From: Piscicola geometra
Taxonomy: Eukaryota > Annelida > Clitellata > Hirudinida > Piscicolidae
Assembly (NCBI GenBank): GCA_943735955.1
Contig: OX030957.1
Coordinates: 3,615,801-3,679,800 of the forward strand
Direction of reading: 5' to 3'
Length of the DNA stretch: 64,000 nt
Shown here: piece after piece, positions 34,731 to 46,130 of the stretch
Position numbering within the stretch: position 1 is the stretch's first letter
Layout: each line of letters opens with the position of its first letter
Notes under the pieces: generated by a model
Told to the model about the DNA's origin: nothing
Databases searched by the model: none
The model's input: the letters and a program-made list of their open reading frames with translations, nothing else
Made by a program: the position numbers and the translations under genes

Positions 34731-36506
34731 ATGGCTTCATCTCTCTCTTTCATCCCTGTGATTGAACAGCTCTCGAGCAGGGTTATCCGCATTCTAGGCT
34801 GCAATCCAGGCCACTTTACTCTGCAAGGAACCAACACCTATCTCGTTGGCACTGGTTCTAAGTACGTTAAAAAATTATTCATTAAATATAATGGATAAAT
34901 GTTTTATATCCAGTATCCAATAAATAAGTTCAAATTGCACCACACATCGACACAGGAGACTGTTGATAGACACCGGAGAGTCACGGAATGCACAATACTT
35001 AAAGAACCTCGGTGAAGTGCTCAAGAAGCACAAAGCGAGCATTGACCAAGTGGTGCTCACCCACTGGCATGGAGACCACATCGGAGGGGTGTCTGGTGTT
35101 GTCAACCTCGTTAAGCAAGATGGTGGGTTGTATGGGGTAGGTGGTCAAGTCTCGCAATGACGAAATTAATCAAGTTTTATAAAATATAGAAAGAATTGTA
35201 TGTAACTTCAATCACTTACCTAGAGTGATTTATAAACTCTCAAAGGCATCATCGCTTGTAACAGGAGGTAACGTGAATGTGAGCAAGTTCAAGCGCCTCT
35301 CGAAGCCTGATGCAGTCATTGAGGGTGGTCCTGAGGTGTCCTTCATCGAACCAGAGACCAGTCTCACTGTTGAAGGAGCCACCCTGAGGTGGGAAACACA
35401 CACTCACAATAATTATATACACATACAAATAAACACACACGATTAATTCATAATATTACATCCACATAAAATCAGCAAAAATACTCATAATTAAAATTGG
35501 TTGAACGGGTAGCCGAGTGTCTAATGACTTTCAGCTTGACCATAGTTAATGGTCCTAGGTTCGAGTTGCAACTGATGCCTTAGTATCCATAGGCGCTTTT
35601 GAAAGTTTGCAGCCGAAATGGCCTAGAAGCCTGTTCGGGTTATGAGGCACAAGAATAATGCTCATTAATATAATTTTGTTGAATACAAACACTTACAGAG
35701 CGATCTACACACCAGGCCACACAGACGACCACATGGCGTTGTGGCTGGAGGAGGAGGAGGCACTGTTCACTGGCGACTGTGTCCTAGGCGAGGGCAGCTG
35801 TGTCGGTTTCGAGACTTTTTCTCTCATAAAAAATGCTAGACTGATTAATTCCGCAGCCTTTTTGATCGCATCAATGAACTATGAGATGCCTTGCAGGTGT
35901 TTGAGAACCTGCACACGTACATGCAGTCCCTCAGCAAACTCAAATGCCTCAACGCGACAGTCCTCTACCCGGGCCACGGACCCGTCGTCAGCGAACCAAC
36001 CCCGCATATTGAAAACTACATCAGGAACAGGCAGGCGAGAGAGGCGAAGATTCTGGCTGTGCTGGCAGACCACAAGCCGAAGAGCATTGAGGAGATTGTG
36101 CAGCATGTGTATGAGGTGCTTTATGCTTTGGCAAGCATTAATGAATATTTTTGCATAGTCATAATGATAATCAGATGATAATCAGGATGAGGTATATTAA
36201 ATTCGACTTCGACACTTCTGCAGGGACTGGCTCCAACACTCATTCCTGCCGCCACACACAACGCCCTGCTGCACATGCGCAAACTACTCGAAGAAGATGT
36301 CGTTGGTGAGTCTTCATTCATAATCTTTTCTTCCTTCAAGTCAATAAATTGCATTTATTTGTTTGATTATCTTCAATGTATTAAGATTTGAATCGCATAT
36401 AAAAAAGGCTTACTAAGTTTAAAATCGACTCTGAATTGCAGAGTTGCTGTCTGAAGACCATTCGCCCGATATGTGGTATCTGAAACAAAATGGATCAAAA
36501 TACTAA
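34731..36506 (+). CDS. LACTB2: LACTB2, metallo-beta-lactamase-fold endoribonuclease (7 exons)
   Basis: Single-strand-specific endoribonuclease, mitochondrial in vertebrates, where it influences mitochondrial mRNA turnover. Exons 34731-34861, 34956-35122, 35265-35388, 35699-35801, 35897-36115, 36224-36305 and 36442-36506 join in phase to 296 codons (human 288). The zinc site is complete: HWHGDH at 80-85, His148 in TPGHTDDH, Asp167 in FTGDC and His202 in YPGHGPV. The N-terminus [12 protein letters not shown] and [10 protein letters not shown] match the family, and the C-terminal winged-helix-like part ([15 protein letters not shown]) is present. Start at the first ATG in frame; a ttttccag just before it could be a 5' UTR acceptor. 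Exon 4 is spliced at TGT|GTCGGT, a weak donor chosen because it restores the GEG.xxVFE junction. Intron 3 carries a SINE. Confidence 0.94.
35501..35672 (+). mobile_element. tRNA-derived SINE, family A, copy 2 (LACTB2 intron 3)
   Basis: GGTAGCCGAGT A box at about 35508-35518 and GGTTCGAGTTG B box at 35558-35568, with the same body as copy 1 (tttgcagccgaaatggcctag, cctgttcgggttatgag) and ending ataatgctcattaata. Clearly diverged from copy 1, so the family is not newly active. Confidence 0.85.
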
Positions 36507-36663
36507 TCTCACTAAGTTCTCTAAGTTATTTGCAGATCATGTTTGCTTGAATTATCTTATATAGAGTTTTTTTCCTTTTTTACATAATATACCACGAATA
36601 TTATATGCTCAGAGTGTTTCTAAATACCGATAGTTTGGCGGAACTCTTCATTACGTGATACTT

Positions 36664-36835
36664 TGGCGAGCGGGTTGGCTTAGATGGACCTGCAACTTAA
36701 AGGTCGCCAGTTCGAATCCCTGTTCAACCAACCGTGAGCTATCATATACCTAGTGTATATGATGCGGTGATTCACGACGTGCGGGTGGCGCCTCAGTTGC
36801 GTGCCTTGGCGCATTATAATACGCATTATTTATTT
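36664..36835 (+). mobile_element. tRNA-derived SINE, family B
   Basis: tRNA-like head with A box TGGCTTAGATGG (36676-36687) and B box AGTTCGAATCC (36709-36719), followed by a body ccgtgagctatcatata, ctagtgtatatgatgcggtg, ggtggcgcctcagttgcgtg, and an AT tail. Unrelated to family A outside the promoter boxes. The same body occurs in the foldback at 28511-28812. Confidence 0.8.
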
Positions 36836-37074
36836 TAAAATAGTAAAAAAAAGTTAGTAATCAAAATTCTATTTAGAACTAGCTCAACGGTTTAAATATA
36901 AAAATTTATGTCGAAACCTGTAATCTCGAGAAAAAGAGCCTGCAGAAAACCAATAAAGGTTTTAAATCATTTATTTGCGACAATTTTATTTAAAGTCATA
37001 TTCAAAATTAATATTCAACAGTTATCTGAGTTGTGTGGCTCATGATTTTGATGACGTGCTTCATTTTTATCCAA

Positions 37075-37260
37075 AAACTCGAAGCGCCCCAAAGGTCATC
37101 CCAAACTGACATGGCTAAATATCCATGTATCCACCTTAGTAGCTGATTTGAAACCCTTCAACACGAGTATCTACGCCACCCATAGGATGGTACAAAGCAG
37201 AACGAATTGGAGGGAGTTTGTTCACGATGCCACGCTCTAATGGAGCGTCGCTCCATACAG
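37075..37260 (+). mobile_element. degenerate non-LTR retrotransposon C-terminal remnant
   Basis: Reads RPKGHPKLTWLNIHV and then HRMVQSRTNWREFVHDATL before a stop. This is the GRPK.TW ... (Q)DR..WR pattern found at the C-terminus of many invertebrate non-LTR reverse transcriptases. Clade not assigned. Confidence 0.6.
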
Positions 37261-37433
37261 GAGCAAGCAGCCAATAATAATAAAAATAGGTCATCTTAGT
37301 CTAATCCTTTATGTCCTTCTGACGTTAACTGTAACTTGACATCAAACTGATGACGACTACTTGAAGAATATAATGATTTTGTTCTTCATTGCTTGTCAAA
37401 CTCGATTTGAACTTGAGAACGCAACCCCTAGTC

Positions 37434-37500
37434 ATCAATCAATCAATCAAAAGTATTTAAAAGCGCTTTTTTAACTAAAGAGTGCTTTAGTCGTTGACAG
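37434..37500 (-). repeat. CR1-type LINE 3' tail
   Basis: Four AATC units then a aaagcgcttttttaactaaag motif and a second gtgctttag; same tail as 16755 and 5041. Confidence 0.6.
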
Positions 37501-37841
37501 CTTGACAGAGCTTAACACGTCAAGTTTGTCCCTCTAGTTTAAATTCCACTCACTAGAATATTATTTTTGAATCTATTAGCAAGAAGAATCCATGTAGATC
37601 AGGGTAAACGATGCTATCTAGGACATTTTAATGGCAGCTTTTTTTTATGAAAACTGGAAATTTTTCAATTATTTAGTATTTTGCTAATTTTAAGTATGTT
37701 ATTATAATAAAAGGGTTTTAAATATTGATTGCGTTGCTAACATCCCAGTCAAATTATAACTTACGTGCACATTTACATACTTTTGACCGTGGTGCTTTAA
37801 TAACCTGTCACTTATTTTCTCGTTCTTTTTACTTTCTCATA

Positions 37842-39411
37842 ATGTATCGATTTGGGCTTGTAGCAACTAGTGGAACTATGGCATTATTTTTCGTCCCAAA
37901 AACTGTTTACGCTCAAAGTGATGGATCCAAAATTAAAATATCTGATGTAAGAAATATATTTTTAGTAAGAAAAATAGTAAGTTTATATTTAATTAACTAT
38001 CTATCCTAATGAATAATTATATTCCTTTTTTTAGTTGCCTATCTACGATATTGAAGAAAAGAAACAAACATTCAGAGTTGAGAAAGAAAAAGTATCTACT
38101 ATTCGTGAGTACATCTCTGAAGCTAGGAAGTGGAGCTGGCCTTACTTCGAAACGATCAATGTGTGTGCAAACTATAAATATCAGATTATAGCAATATTTC
38201 TCCCAGTGTCCAGATTTATGTTATACAGGGCAAAGTTTCTTCTCCTAGAAGAGGGGCTGTCTAAACTGTTTCAATATCTCTTGTCACTTTTGTTTGTGTA
38301 CATCATTGTTGCAAACTCCTAGGCGCTTGAGCTCTTTACGAACCACCATTTCCCAAGTATTCTATGGCTTTTCTGGTTCCTTATTCCCTGAAACCTCTAC
38401 ACTTCTCACTCTGTTGATCCGACTACATTTCCACATGCCCAAATCATCTCATTCTATTCAATTGAAGCACAGCACTAATAGTATGGATTTCCATCATGTT
38501 TTTTTATCTATTGCCTAAGCCATGCTTTGACAGCAAGCACCATTTCAAACTTGATCTAAGTGGAGAGAGCTTTTAATGTCTGAGCATCTATTGTGCACCC
38601 AGGATGAGCAACCGTTGCATAGAATGGAATGTTTGCTAGATCTTTTTGTTGTGTGCATTATAATTAGGCATGTTAACTTTTAAACTCTAATATATCAGTT
38701 TCAATGTTGTAGGAGTACTCGTCAAAGGCGAAGCACATATACGAGACAGGCAAGGCGCACAGTCAGAGCACAGTGGAGATGGTTCGAGATGAGTCTGCAG
38801 GTTTCACCAGAGCCTCCATCATCACTGTGTCTGGCCTTGGAGGCATCATTCTTGGTTTCAGAGGTTCATCTTTGCTTTGTTTTGCATCCATTATTAACTG
38901 TTATCAATATGTTAGTTTTTTCAATCTGCTTTTTTATAAACAGAAAATTCATATCATTAAAATATTTATTATCCATACCCATTCATACCACAGGTGGCAT
39001 GATTAAGAAGCTCTTTTATGGCACACTAGCAGCAACGTCTGCAGCAGCCTTTTGCTATCCTGAACAGGCGTCAGAACTTGCCTCGGACGTCTGGGAGTTC
39101 ATGAAGACTTCCTCCAATGGTTTGGAATCTGTTTTTTTAAGTTAATTAATTTTAGATGTATGTATCGACGATACATTGTATCGTTATGGATGTATACGTT
39201 TTCATTCTTTCAGAAATCCTGTATCCAACTGAAAAGGTGATTTTTTTTAGTAAATTGGAAATTATGATTTTCTCACTTGTATGTTTTGAATGCATAACAG
39301 CTATATTAGGTACTTTGACACATTTTTTCATACATTTTAGGGTTTAAATTTTTATAATTTTTTTCTAATAATTTTTCTTAGAACGAAGCAGCTGATAAAG
39401 ATAAAAAATGA
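37842..39411 (+). CDS. MICOS subunit of the MIC26/MIC27 (APOO/APOOL) family (6 exons)
   Basis: Inner-membrane protein of the MICOS complex at cristae junctions; the family binds cardiolipin. Exons 37842-37946, 38035-38160, 38713-38863, 38994-39119, 39214-39236 and 39382-39411 join in phase to 186 codons. The order fits the family: a short hydrophobic N-terminus (ATSGTMALFFVP), the LPIYD.EE motif, a helical region with YFETINEY, then two membrane segments: a glycine-rich one (SIITVSGLGGIILGFRGG) and, after MIKKLFYG, TLAATSAAAFCYPEQA, matching the KIKKL..P.......YYP.QA block of human APOO/APOOL. I cannot say whether it is MIC26 or MIC27; invertebrates often have a single gene. Exon 5 is a 23-nt microexon. 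In tandem with MED30 337 bp downstream. Confidence 0.88.
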
Positions 39412-39748
39412 AATGCAGAAGACACAAGAGATCTCTAATTCAAAACTTAATGGTTTAAGATTTTAATTATAATTTTTTCAAGTCAAATAAATTAATAATT
39501 ATTTGTTAAACTTTTTTTTCCAATTATTATTTAAAAATGAAAATCGTTTTCGTGCTCTAATGATTGACGGATTCCTTAACAAAGCTATCAGCTGAGGGTT
39601 AAATAATTCCTTCACATGTGCATTCGAATGTTTTTACAATTTATATTATGATCATTATTTCAGATCTTTTACTATATTGTTATGTGAAAGTTTACTTTTA
39701 GGAGAAAATCTCTCTTGTAAGAGCTCGATAAAAATTTTAAAAATTAAA
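39412..39748. other. short spacer MIC26/27 to MED30
   Basis: 337 bp of AT-rich DNA holding the 3' UTR of the upstream gene and the promoter/5' UTR of MED30. No distinct motif. Confidence 0.6.
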
Positions 39749-40546
39749 ATGTCAAATTTGTATACTCCTCAACAATTAGCGGCCCAAAAGCAACAAGCAA
39801 GTTTAATTTCTCGTCTCCCAGTTCAAAACCCATTAACACTCGCTGAACAGAATGTGTCCCCCAGAAAACTTTCCCCTGTGGCATTATGTCGCCAAGGACA
39901 AGATTTGGTGCAAGACATCGTTTTGAAGTTTTATGAAATCATGAGTATATTGAAACAAACTCAGGTATTTGGTATAAAGCTCCTAAGTTATAAAAAGAAG
40001 CTTTGCAAAACCCATTTTCTATATTAAAGAGATTTCAGGATTTTCTTGTAATAAAATTATTTTTTATTACTTCGAATAAGTCAATCTCATTTCTAAACTC
40101 ACAATTTCAGCTACCAAACAACCAGAATGTGCAGTTGATGCATGACAAGAAAAGCAAGCTTGAGGATTTGATGGGGAGAACTGTCACTAGCTTCCAGAAG
40201 CTCCATTTTGTGCATGAATCTATTTGCAATCTCACCAAGAACATTCAACACAAGCCCATTATAGTCACTACTCTTTTGGCTCATTCTAAGGATATTATTA
40301 GAACAACTTAAGCATGAAAACTTCATTAATCACACGCACAACAAATAACAACCACCACTGCAGGAATACCTTCCGATTGGGGACTGCATAGACGCGGCAG
40401 ATAAACCACTGAAGATAGAGCACAGTGTGGAAGAAGAAGAGTTGATTGAGCAGATAAGAGCAAAGAACAAGCACATGAAGGAGGTGATTGACGTGATGAG
40501 AACAACTTTATGGAACATTGACACCATGCTGGCTGCCAGAAACTGA
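39749..40546 (+). CDS. MED30: Mediator complex subunit 30 (3 exons)
   Basis: Head-module subunit of Mediator, the RNA polymerase II coactivator; nuclear and metazoan-specific. Exons 39749-39964, 40111-40263 and 40364-40546 join in phase to 183 codons (human 178). Matching blocks: LCRQGQDLVQDIVLKFYEIMSIL, the FQKLHFVHESICN helix (human FRKLRLVYDKCNE), PIEYLP-type central linker, and the C-terminal helix IRAKNKHMKEVIDVMRTTLW followed by NIDTMLAARN. Exon 2 ends at ATA|GTCACT, a weak donor but the only GT before the frame closes. A poly(A) signal AATAAA is at 40609-40614. It converges on SF3B6 with 112 bp between stop codons. Confidence 0.92.
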
Positions 40547-40658
40547 CACACATATGTTTATTTATATTTTATTGGACTATTTCTGGGGATGTATGCTTAG
40601 ACATTTAAAATAAAAAATCAGTAAATGTAAGTTTCAAATGAAATAATTTTGAATGTCA

Positions 40659-41445
40659 TTATTTTTTGTTGAGTTCCGGTGTCTTGAGGCCATACTTATT
40701 CTTCATGTTCTCTAACTCTTCTGCTGCCTTCTCTATGTCTGTCTTCTTGTAGAGCTGTAGAAGTGAAAAATATTATTTAAATAAGAGATTTACATCAGTC
40801 ATTAATCAGATAAAAAGTTACTTTCTTTTAACTCAAAGTAAGTTTATTATACATTGAAATGTATCCAAGTATAAAATGTAAAACATTTAAGAACAAACCT
40901 TTTTGGGTTGGTAATAGAGCACAACTAAATACCGGTTGCAGACATTGAAACCTGACAAATGATCACAGGCATTCTTTGCATCAAATATATCTTCATAAAC
41001 CACAAAGGCCATTCCTTTAGTGTCTGCTGTGTTCCCTCTAAAGAAGTGTCAAATGACAATGATCACTATTATGATAATAGTATTATCTATAAAAGTTCTT
41101 TATTAAAAAAACTTTTGAAAAATTAACACTAACAATAATAATAATTTTTTAAATTTTTTTTTGAAAATTTAATTAATATTTTTGATAAGATAATTGAAAT
41201 ACTTGTCACAATACATACAGTCGGATCTGCCGGATTGCTCCATACTTTCCGAAAATGTCATACATTTCATCAGCTGTTATCTTGTACGGCAAATTTTTAA
41301 TGTACAAAATTCTATTTACTTCTGGTGGCAAACGAACCTGTTAAAAATAATTTTTGAATGAATTGATGAACCATTATGAAAAAATTCATAACACAAATTT
41401 GAAAAAGTGATAATAATATACGTTTGGTTTTTTGCTGAATGCCAT
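40659..41445 (-). CDS. SF3B6: SF3B6 (p14/SF3b14a), branch-point RNA-binding protein (4 exons)
   Basis: RRM subunit of SF3b in the U2 snRNP that contacts the branch-point adenosine. Exons 41445-41422, 41337-41219, 41037-40899 and 40754-40659 join in phase to 125 codons, the same length as human. [20 protein letters not shown] contains RNP2, with Tyr20 at the position of human Tyr22, which crosslinks to the branch point. [18 protein letters not shown] is RNP1, and [21 protein letters not shown] forms the SF3B1-binding part. The C-terminal helix has diverged. Minus-strand AATAAA at 40573-40568 lies inside the MED30 3' UTR, so the two transcripts probably overlap. Head to head with FLCN. Confidence 0.97.
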
Positions 41446-41909
41446 CGGAAACAAGATAGAATAACGTAAAAACTTTTAACTTAAAAGCCTAAGTGATATT
41501 AAGGCAGATTATACATAACTTACGAACTGATTTAAATATAGAAAATATTATTAAATATTTTACTCATTAATTAATAATTAATCAAAATAAAAAAATAACA
41601 TTAAAAAAATTATTAGATAAAATCCATAATCAAATGAGAACTTAATTTCATGTGATTGGATTCTTTAAAGGTGAATTTATGGAAAAATATGTTATTTTGT
41701 AACTAAGTCTAGGTATCAGTAAAAATGGTAATTTAGTCAGCTACACAAACAGAAAGAATCTACATAAACAAATTAAAGTTTTTTCATGACCAAATAACAG
41801 TATATCAATATATAATATATATGTTTAATCACAACTTAATTCTTCGAAATTTAAGCCTTAAATAAGGACCGAATTATAACTTATAAGGTTATTAAAAATT
41901 TAATTTAAA
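41446..41909. promoter_or_regulatory. divergent promoter region SF3B6 / FLCN
   Basis: 464 bp between divergent start codons, very AT-rich, without a recognisable TATA box, CpG cluster or E-box. It is called regulatory only from gene arrangement. Confidence 0.4.
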
Positions 41910-44744
41910 ATGAAGTTTAGTCTGGTGGTATCTCTTTGCCACTTCTGTGAAGTGCACGGACCAGTGTCTGTTATGTCTACACAAACCATGTCTCACAAGG
42001 CCTACGAAAAACTTCAAAAGAAGCTTGAAGAAAATTTAGAAAACGTTATTAAGAAAGAAACATTTTGCGAGGCTGGTTTTAAAACTTTAATTATTTTTGT
42101 ATTTTATTATTCAAATAAATTATAATTTCATTTAAAAAAAGGGATGTTCAGACTTTGAAAAGTGTGATCCGGGGTTTGTCTCCTTAGACACTTCGAACGA
42201 AAAAACTGTGGTGTATGTAAGCAGTTTGAAAGTTCAAGGTGAGGAGCTCAACAAGTCAGTCGATCAGATCTGTGCCAGGAGCATCTCATGTGAAGTACTC
42301 AAGCTCTAGTTCTTTTTCATGCATGCTTTAATCTTTAAAATATGATTTCTCTCCTCCAAAACATTCGTTTTCACACTCTTGCCACATCACTTCACAGCAA
42401 TACCCAGGCCAGCAGGCAGGTGTGATGTATGCGGATGAAGGCGGCCTCTCAACGTTCAGCTACAAGTTCTTCCTGAAGGACTTCCACTCCAGAGGCTTCA
42501 AGAGGAGTTACGTGGTGAATGTCATCTGCACTGACAAGTTTCTGCTTTTCAACTCGTGGATGTACTTGACTGACCAGCTCGAAGTGGTGGTGGCGAGGAT
42601 GCGAGCAGACGCCGAGAACTTCTTCAACTGCGAACACAACCACCACAGTTCAGGTGCTTGAGTGGAGATATTTTGTTCCTTGACCATTCATTCCGTCATT
42701 TCAAGATAATTGCATACGTTTATTCCCCCTAGTTTTATGGACGTTTCAAATTATTAGAATCAGTTAAAAAATATTTTTCACTTTGATTAATAACATTAAA
42801 TGAGCTTGTTTTACACATCCCTACTCCTTACAGCCATCAGAAGCAAATCGCCCACTAAGGTAGCTTTGCAATGAGAATTAAATTCAATTGCCACTTTTAT
42901 TCCACGTACCATTTCATAACTCCGCATACGGTCACTTTCCAAACACCATATGACTTTCACAGCATTCCTTACACACAACGGCCACACAGACGTCAAAGGA
43001 GGGCATTGGAAGAACGACTCAACGAGGCTACCAGGGCAAGCAGACCAGGTCGATCGTTGAGATGACCGACAATGCCGAGGTCTTTGAGTACTTGCACGTC
43101 TCCTTCGTCGTCCTCATGAAGGGACTGTGCACTCGTCTGGTGCTTGCCTCCGATGCCTTCATGTCACGACCGCAAGAACGTGAAGGTATTTTGGTCTTTT
43201 TCAAATTATTTCTTTTTTTTTCTTCATCGCTGACTACGTTAATACTGCCTCCTCAAGCATCGTCAGCTGCTTCCAAGCTGGTCGGTAGTTCAGCCGTTTC
43301 ATCACATTCGCTAGGCGTCGCGAACAAACGGGAAGATTCACTTGCAGAAGACAGTGGCATGCAGGTCTTCTCTCATCCGAGAGTTCTTATGAAGGTTGAT
43401 TTAGTGATTGATTGATTGATTGATTGATTGAAGGTTGACCTTTGAAAGACATCACCTTCGAAAGCACCCTGAGATAATCTGAGTCTAGCGTCACACACTA
43501 ATCGCACAATTCTATTCGATGAGTATTCAATAGAATGTTCACACTTTTTTAGTTGTACCCTTACGCAGGTGTTGGGAGACCAGAACTTCAGTGACCTTTT
43601 GCACCATCTTCTCGTTGGTCACCAGGTTGGTTATTGTTGTTTGAGCACTGGTTTATTGAATATTATATTATTTTTTGAACACGCAGGTGATGCTGAGAGC
43701 CAAGGAGCAGTCGATCATTGCCTCAATCATCAAGTGCTTGAAGGTATGCCGTCGTTTTTGCTCCTGAAACCTCTTCTTCAACACAACTCTCTTCTATCTT
43801 TCCATTATTCGAAAAAAAATCATTCACCACGATTCGACCGCAACTTCACCTGACCACTCCACCAAACCTGACAGATCTTCCTACCTAGACAGTCAGAGCA
43901 CTTGATCACCGACTTCACTGCAGAGTACTCGCCAGAGCAACGAGACAAACTGCTCATCGGCATGCCACTGCTGCCCCTGCTGCCCTCCTCGCTGCCTCCG
44001 TGCCTCATCCTCGACGTAAGTGGCGTGCACATGCTGAAGAAGACCTGTGGAGTCGAGAAGTGCTGGTTGTACAAGAGGCACAAGCCGGAGATCGAGGAGT
44101 TGCTGCTGCGCTACTACATGATCACCGTCGAGAAACTGCCGTCTCCCACTGAAGGTGCTTGCGAGGGGAGCATCCTTCCGTCTATCCATCCATCCATCCG
44201 TCCATCCATCCATCCATCCATCCATCCATCCATCCATCCATCCATCCATCCATCCATCCATCCACCCACTCATCCATTCACCCACCCACTCATCCATCCA
44301 TCCATCTATCACATAATATTCTTTCGATTATGTCTGGCATCACCATCCCACTCAGACGTGAGTCTCTTGGAGTCGATAAAGACAGTCCTGCTGAATGCCA
44401 GTTTGGAGAACAGCCTCGCTGACTCGTGCCTGCACTCGCTCAAGCAGGAGTGGATCGAGTGAGTCATCGAACTTTTGCGTGCATCTTCGTGAACCCATCA
44501 AATCGTCACTTGTAAAGAGCCTCACGCTAATGAATATTCAACGGCCATTCCAACGCCACCGTCATTCCATGCCGCATGTAAGCCATCATGCCACCATCAC
44601 TTTCTCTTCTGAAGCAAGGCGAAGGTCTACAAGGCTTGCATGAAGAGGGACAGGCAGAGTGAGGAGAAGGTACTGCAGGTGATTGCAGCCAGACGAAAGG
44701 ACAGACAACTGCTGCAGCACTGGGCCGCCCACTACTGCCCCTGA
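41910..44744 (+). CDS. FLCN: folliculin, longin-DENN protein (11 exons)
   Basis: GTPase-activating partner for RagC/D in lysosomal amino-acid signalling to mTORC1 and TFEB; works with FNIP. Exons 41910-42075, 42152-42294, 42398-42653, 42834-42859, 42990-43185, 43258-43394, 43569-43625, 43687-43743, 43875-44154, 44356-44458 and 44615-44744 join in phase to 516 codons (human 579). Recognisable: N-terminal [11 protein letters not shown], the [12 protein letters not shown] and RSISCE blocks, and the longin domain [19 protein letters not shown]. Arg135 there aligns with what I recall as the catalytic arginine finger of human FLCN (Arg164), and [10 protein letters not shown] follows. Then [10 protein letters not shown], and the DENN part ([45 protein letters not shown]). 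Exon 4 is a 26-nt microexon. Acceptors of exons 2, 6 and 11 were set by phase (TTCAG, CTCAAG, TGAAG). Confidence 0.93.
43403..43431 (+). repeat. (GATT)n microsatellite in FLCN intron 6
   Basis: Five to six tandem GATT units starting 8 nt after the exon 6 donor. It has the sequence of the CR1 tail but lacks the GCGC motif, so origin from a LINE is only possible. Confidence 0.5.
44180..44315. repeat. (CATC)n minisatellite in FLCN intron 9
   Basis: About 30 tandem catc/cacc units. The open frames through it (Pro-Ser-Ile-His repeats) are spurious and overlap the true exon ending at 44154 only by accident. Confidence 0.9.
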
Positions 44745-44991
44745 CGCTACCACACTCTCAAGCAGAGATTTCAGTTGACGAGTCTTTTGAATCGTTATTC
44801 AACCATCAAAACTATTTTCATCGGATTGTATATAAAAGTGACTCCTTCTTTTTCAATTATTTGTACTAAAGTATTAAGCAGCTTGATACTTTGTATCTAA
44901 AATAAAAAATTGTGAAATTTAAATTCGAAAATAATAATTGCTTTCAAATTAGGAACTTCATTAGTATAAATCGACACCACCCTGTGAACAT

Positions 44992-45121
44992 TCTATATGG
45001 GTCCAATATGGGCTAAATGGGATAAGGATTATCTATATGGGCTAAATGGGATAAGGATTATCCTAATGGGTCCTATATGGGCTTCGTGGGCTAGAGATTA
45101 TCTATATGGGCTAAATGGGCC
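44992..45121. repeat. tandem repeat of TATATGGGCTAAATGGG-type units
   Basis: Two near-identical 29-bp units (ctatatgggctaaatgggat, then aaggattat) plus several partial units built from tatatggg and aatgggc. A lone tatatgggtattgattat recurs at about 50875-50892, close to the LRR locus. Confidence 0.8.
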
Positions 45122-45441
45122 TTAAAAATGAATAAAATTTAACGTTTTTTTAAAGAAAAGCCTATATGGGTCTTAAATACATGTGACGTGTACTTGAAAT
45201 GTATAGAGTTTTAAAAGTATTTATATAAAACATTAATTTGGTTTTATATTCCATAAAATAAAGGTAAAAATCAAATATTTGTTACAACTAAAAAAATCAA
45301 ATATAAATTGCAATGATGAATAACATTATTGGGCAATAAATTCTAAAACCTTCTAAACACTTCAATGAATTTTTATCAAACAGATATCTATATCGTCTGC
45401 TTATTTCTAAAGCATTTACCTCAAAACACTCAAATATTAAA

Positions 45442-45521
45442 GTAACCAGCAATGCTGGCCAGAGCAGACTGGTTCTGTTGTACTTTATTGTTGTATGCTG
45501 GTAACCAACATTGCTGGTTAC
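45442..45521. repeat. short inverted-repeat element (GTAACCAGCAATG termini)
   Basis: 17-bp arms 45442-45458 and 45505-45521 match at 16 of 17 positions around a 46-bp centre. The 80-bp size and terminal placement suggest a MITE-like remnant. No convincing target duplication. Confidence 0.65.
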
Positions 45522-45899
45522 AATAAAAATATATACTTTTTTTCTCAAATGTTGTTTTATTTAATGATAAAAATTGTTTAAAGCTTATTTGTATTTTTAG
45601 GATCTTAATAAAATATTTATCCTAAAAAACGTGGTAGTGAATACAAAACTTTTATAAAATTTATCATAAGATGTATTGTCTCGGAATTTATTTTATTTTC
45701 TTTAAAAAGATCAGATAAATTCTGAGCTTGAACGTTTTATATATTCAATAGGGGTGGAACCGGCTCAGCTGTTGGCTTTAATTTGTTTCACGATCAAAGA
45801 ATTTCAATAATCAATTTCTCTCAGATAGGCGAAAGTAAAGTGTGTGCGTAGTTGTATGAGTGGCATTAACACCCAGAATATATTTTTAATATCTTAGCA

Positions 45900-46130
45900 A
45901 AGCCAAAACTATTTTATGGAGCGGAAACATGGAAAACCATGGTGTCCACCATAAAGACGAATTCAGGTCTTCATCAATGCCTGTCTGAGAAGCGTCTTAA
46001 GGATCCGCTGGCAAGAAATGATCTCAAGAGAAGACTTATAGAGAAAAAACCTGGAAGAGAGAAAGAAAAAAGAACATCTGAAAAACCTAGCGCAGGGGTT
46101 AGAAAGCTGACACAAAACAGATAGAAACAA
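45900..46130 (+). mobile_element. frameshifted non-LTR reverse-transcriptase remnant
   Basis: Reads KLFYGAETWKTMVSTIKT and, after a one-base shift, VFINACLRSVLRIRWQEMIS, then a K/R-rich TWKRE segment. This is the YGAETW ... I(Q)VFIN.CLR.IL.IRW signature of a widespread invertebrate non-LTR element. Frameshifts and stops show a dead copy. Confidence 0.75.

Larger units (their letters stand above)
36507..37841. other. intergenic region LACTB2 to MIC26/27, repeat-rich
   Basis: Holds a SINE-B copy, a non-LTR retrotransposon remnant and a CR1 tail, listed separately. The last 300 bp before the MIC26/27 ATG is AT-rich and should hold its promoter; no core motif is obvious. Confidence 0.6.

Noticed and set aside
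36664..36730. Possible functional tRNA gene
   Set aside because: A and B boxes are present, but the acceptor stem does not pair, the anticodon arm is irregular, and the sequence continues into a body shared with another repeat, so it is a SINE head.
43893..44312. Minus-strand 139-codon frame with WMDG repeats
   Set aside because: Combines (CATC)n and the antisense of FLCN exon 9.
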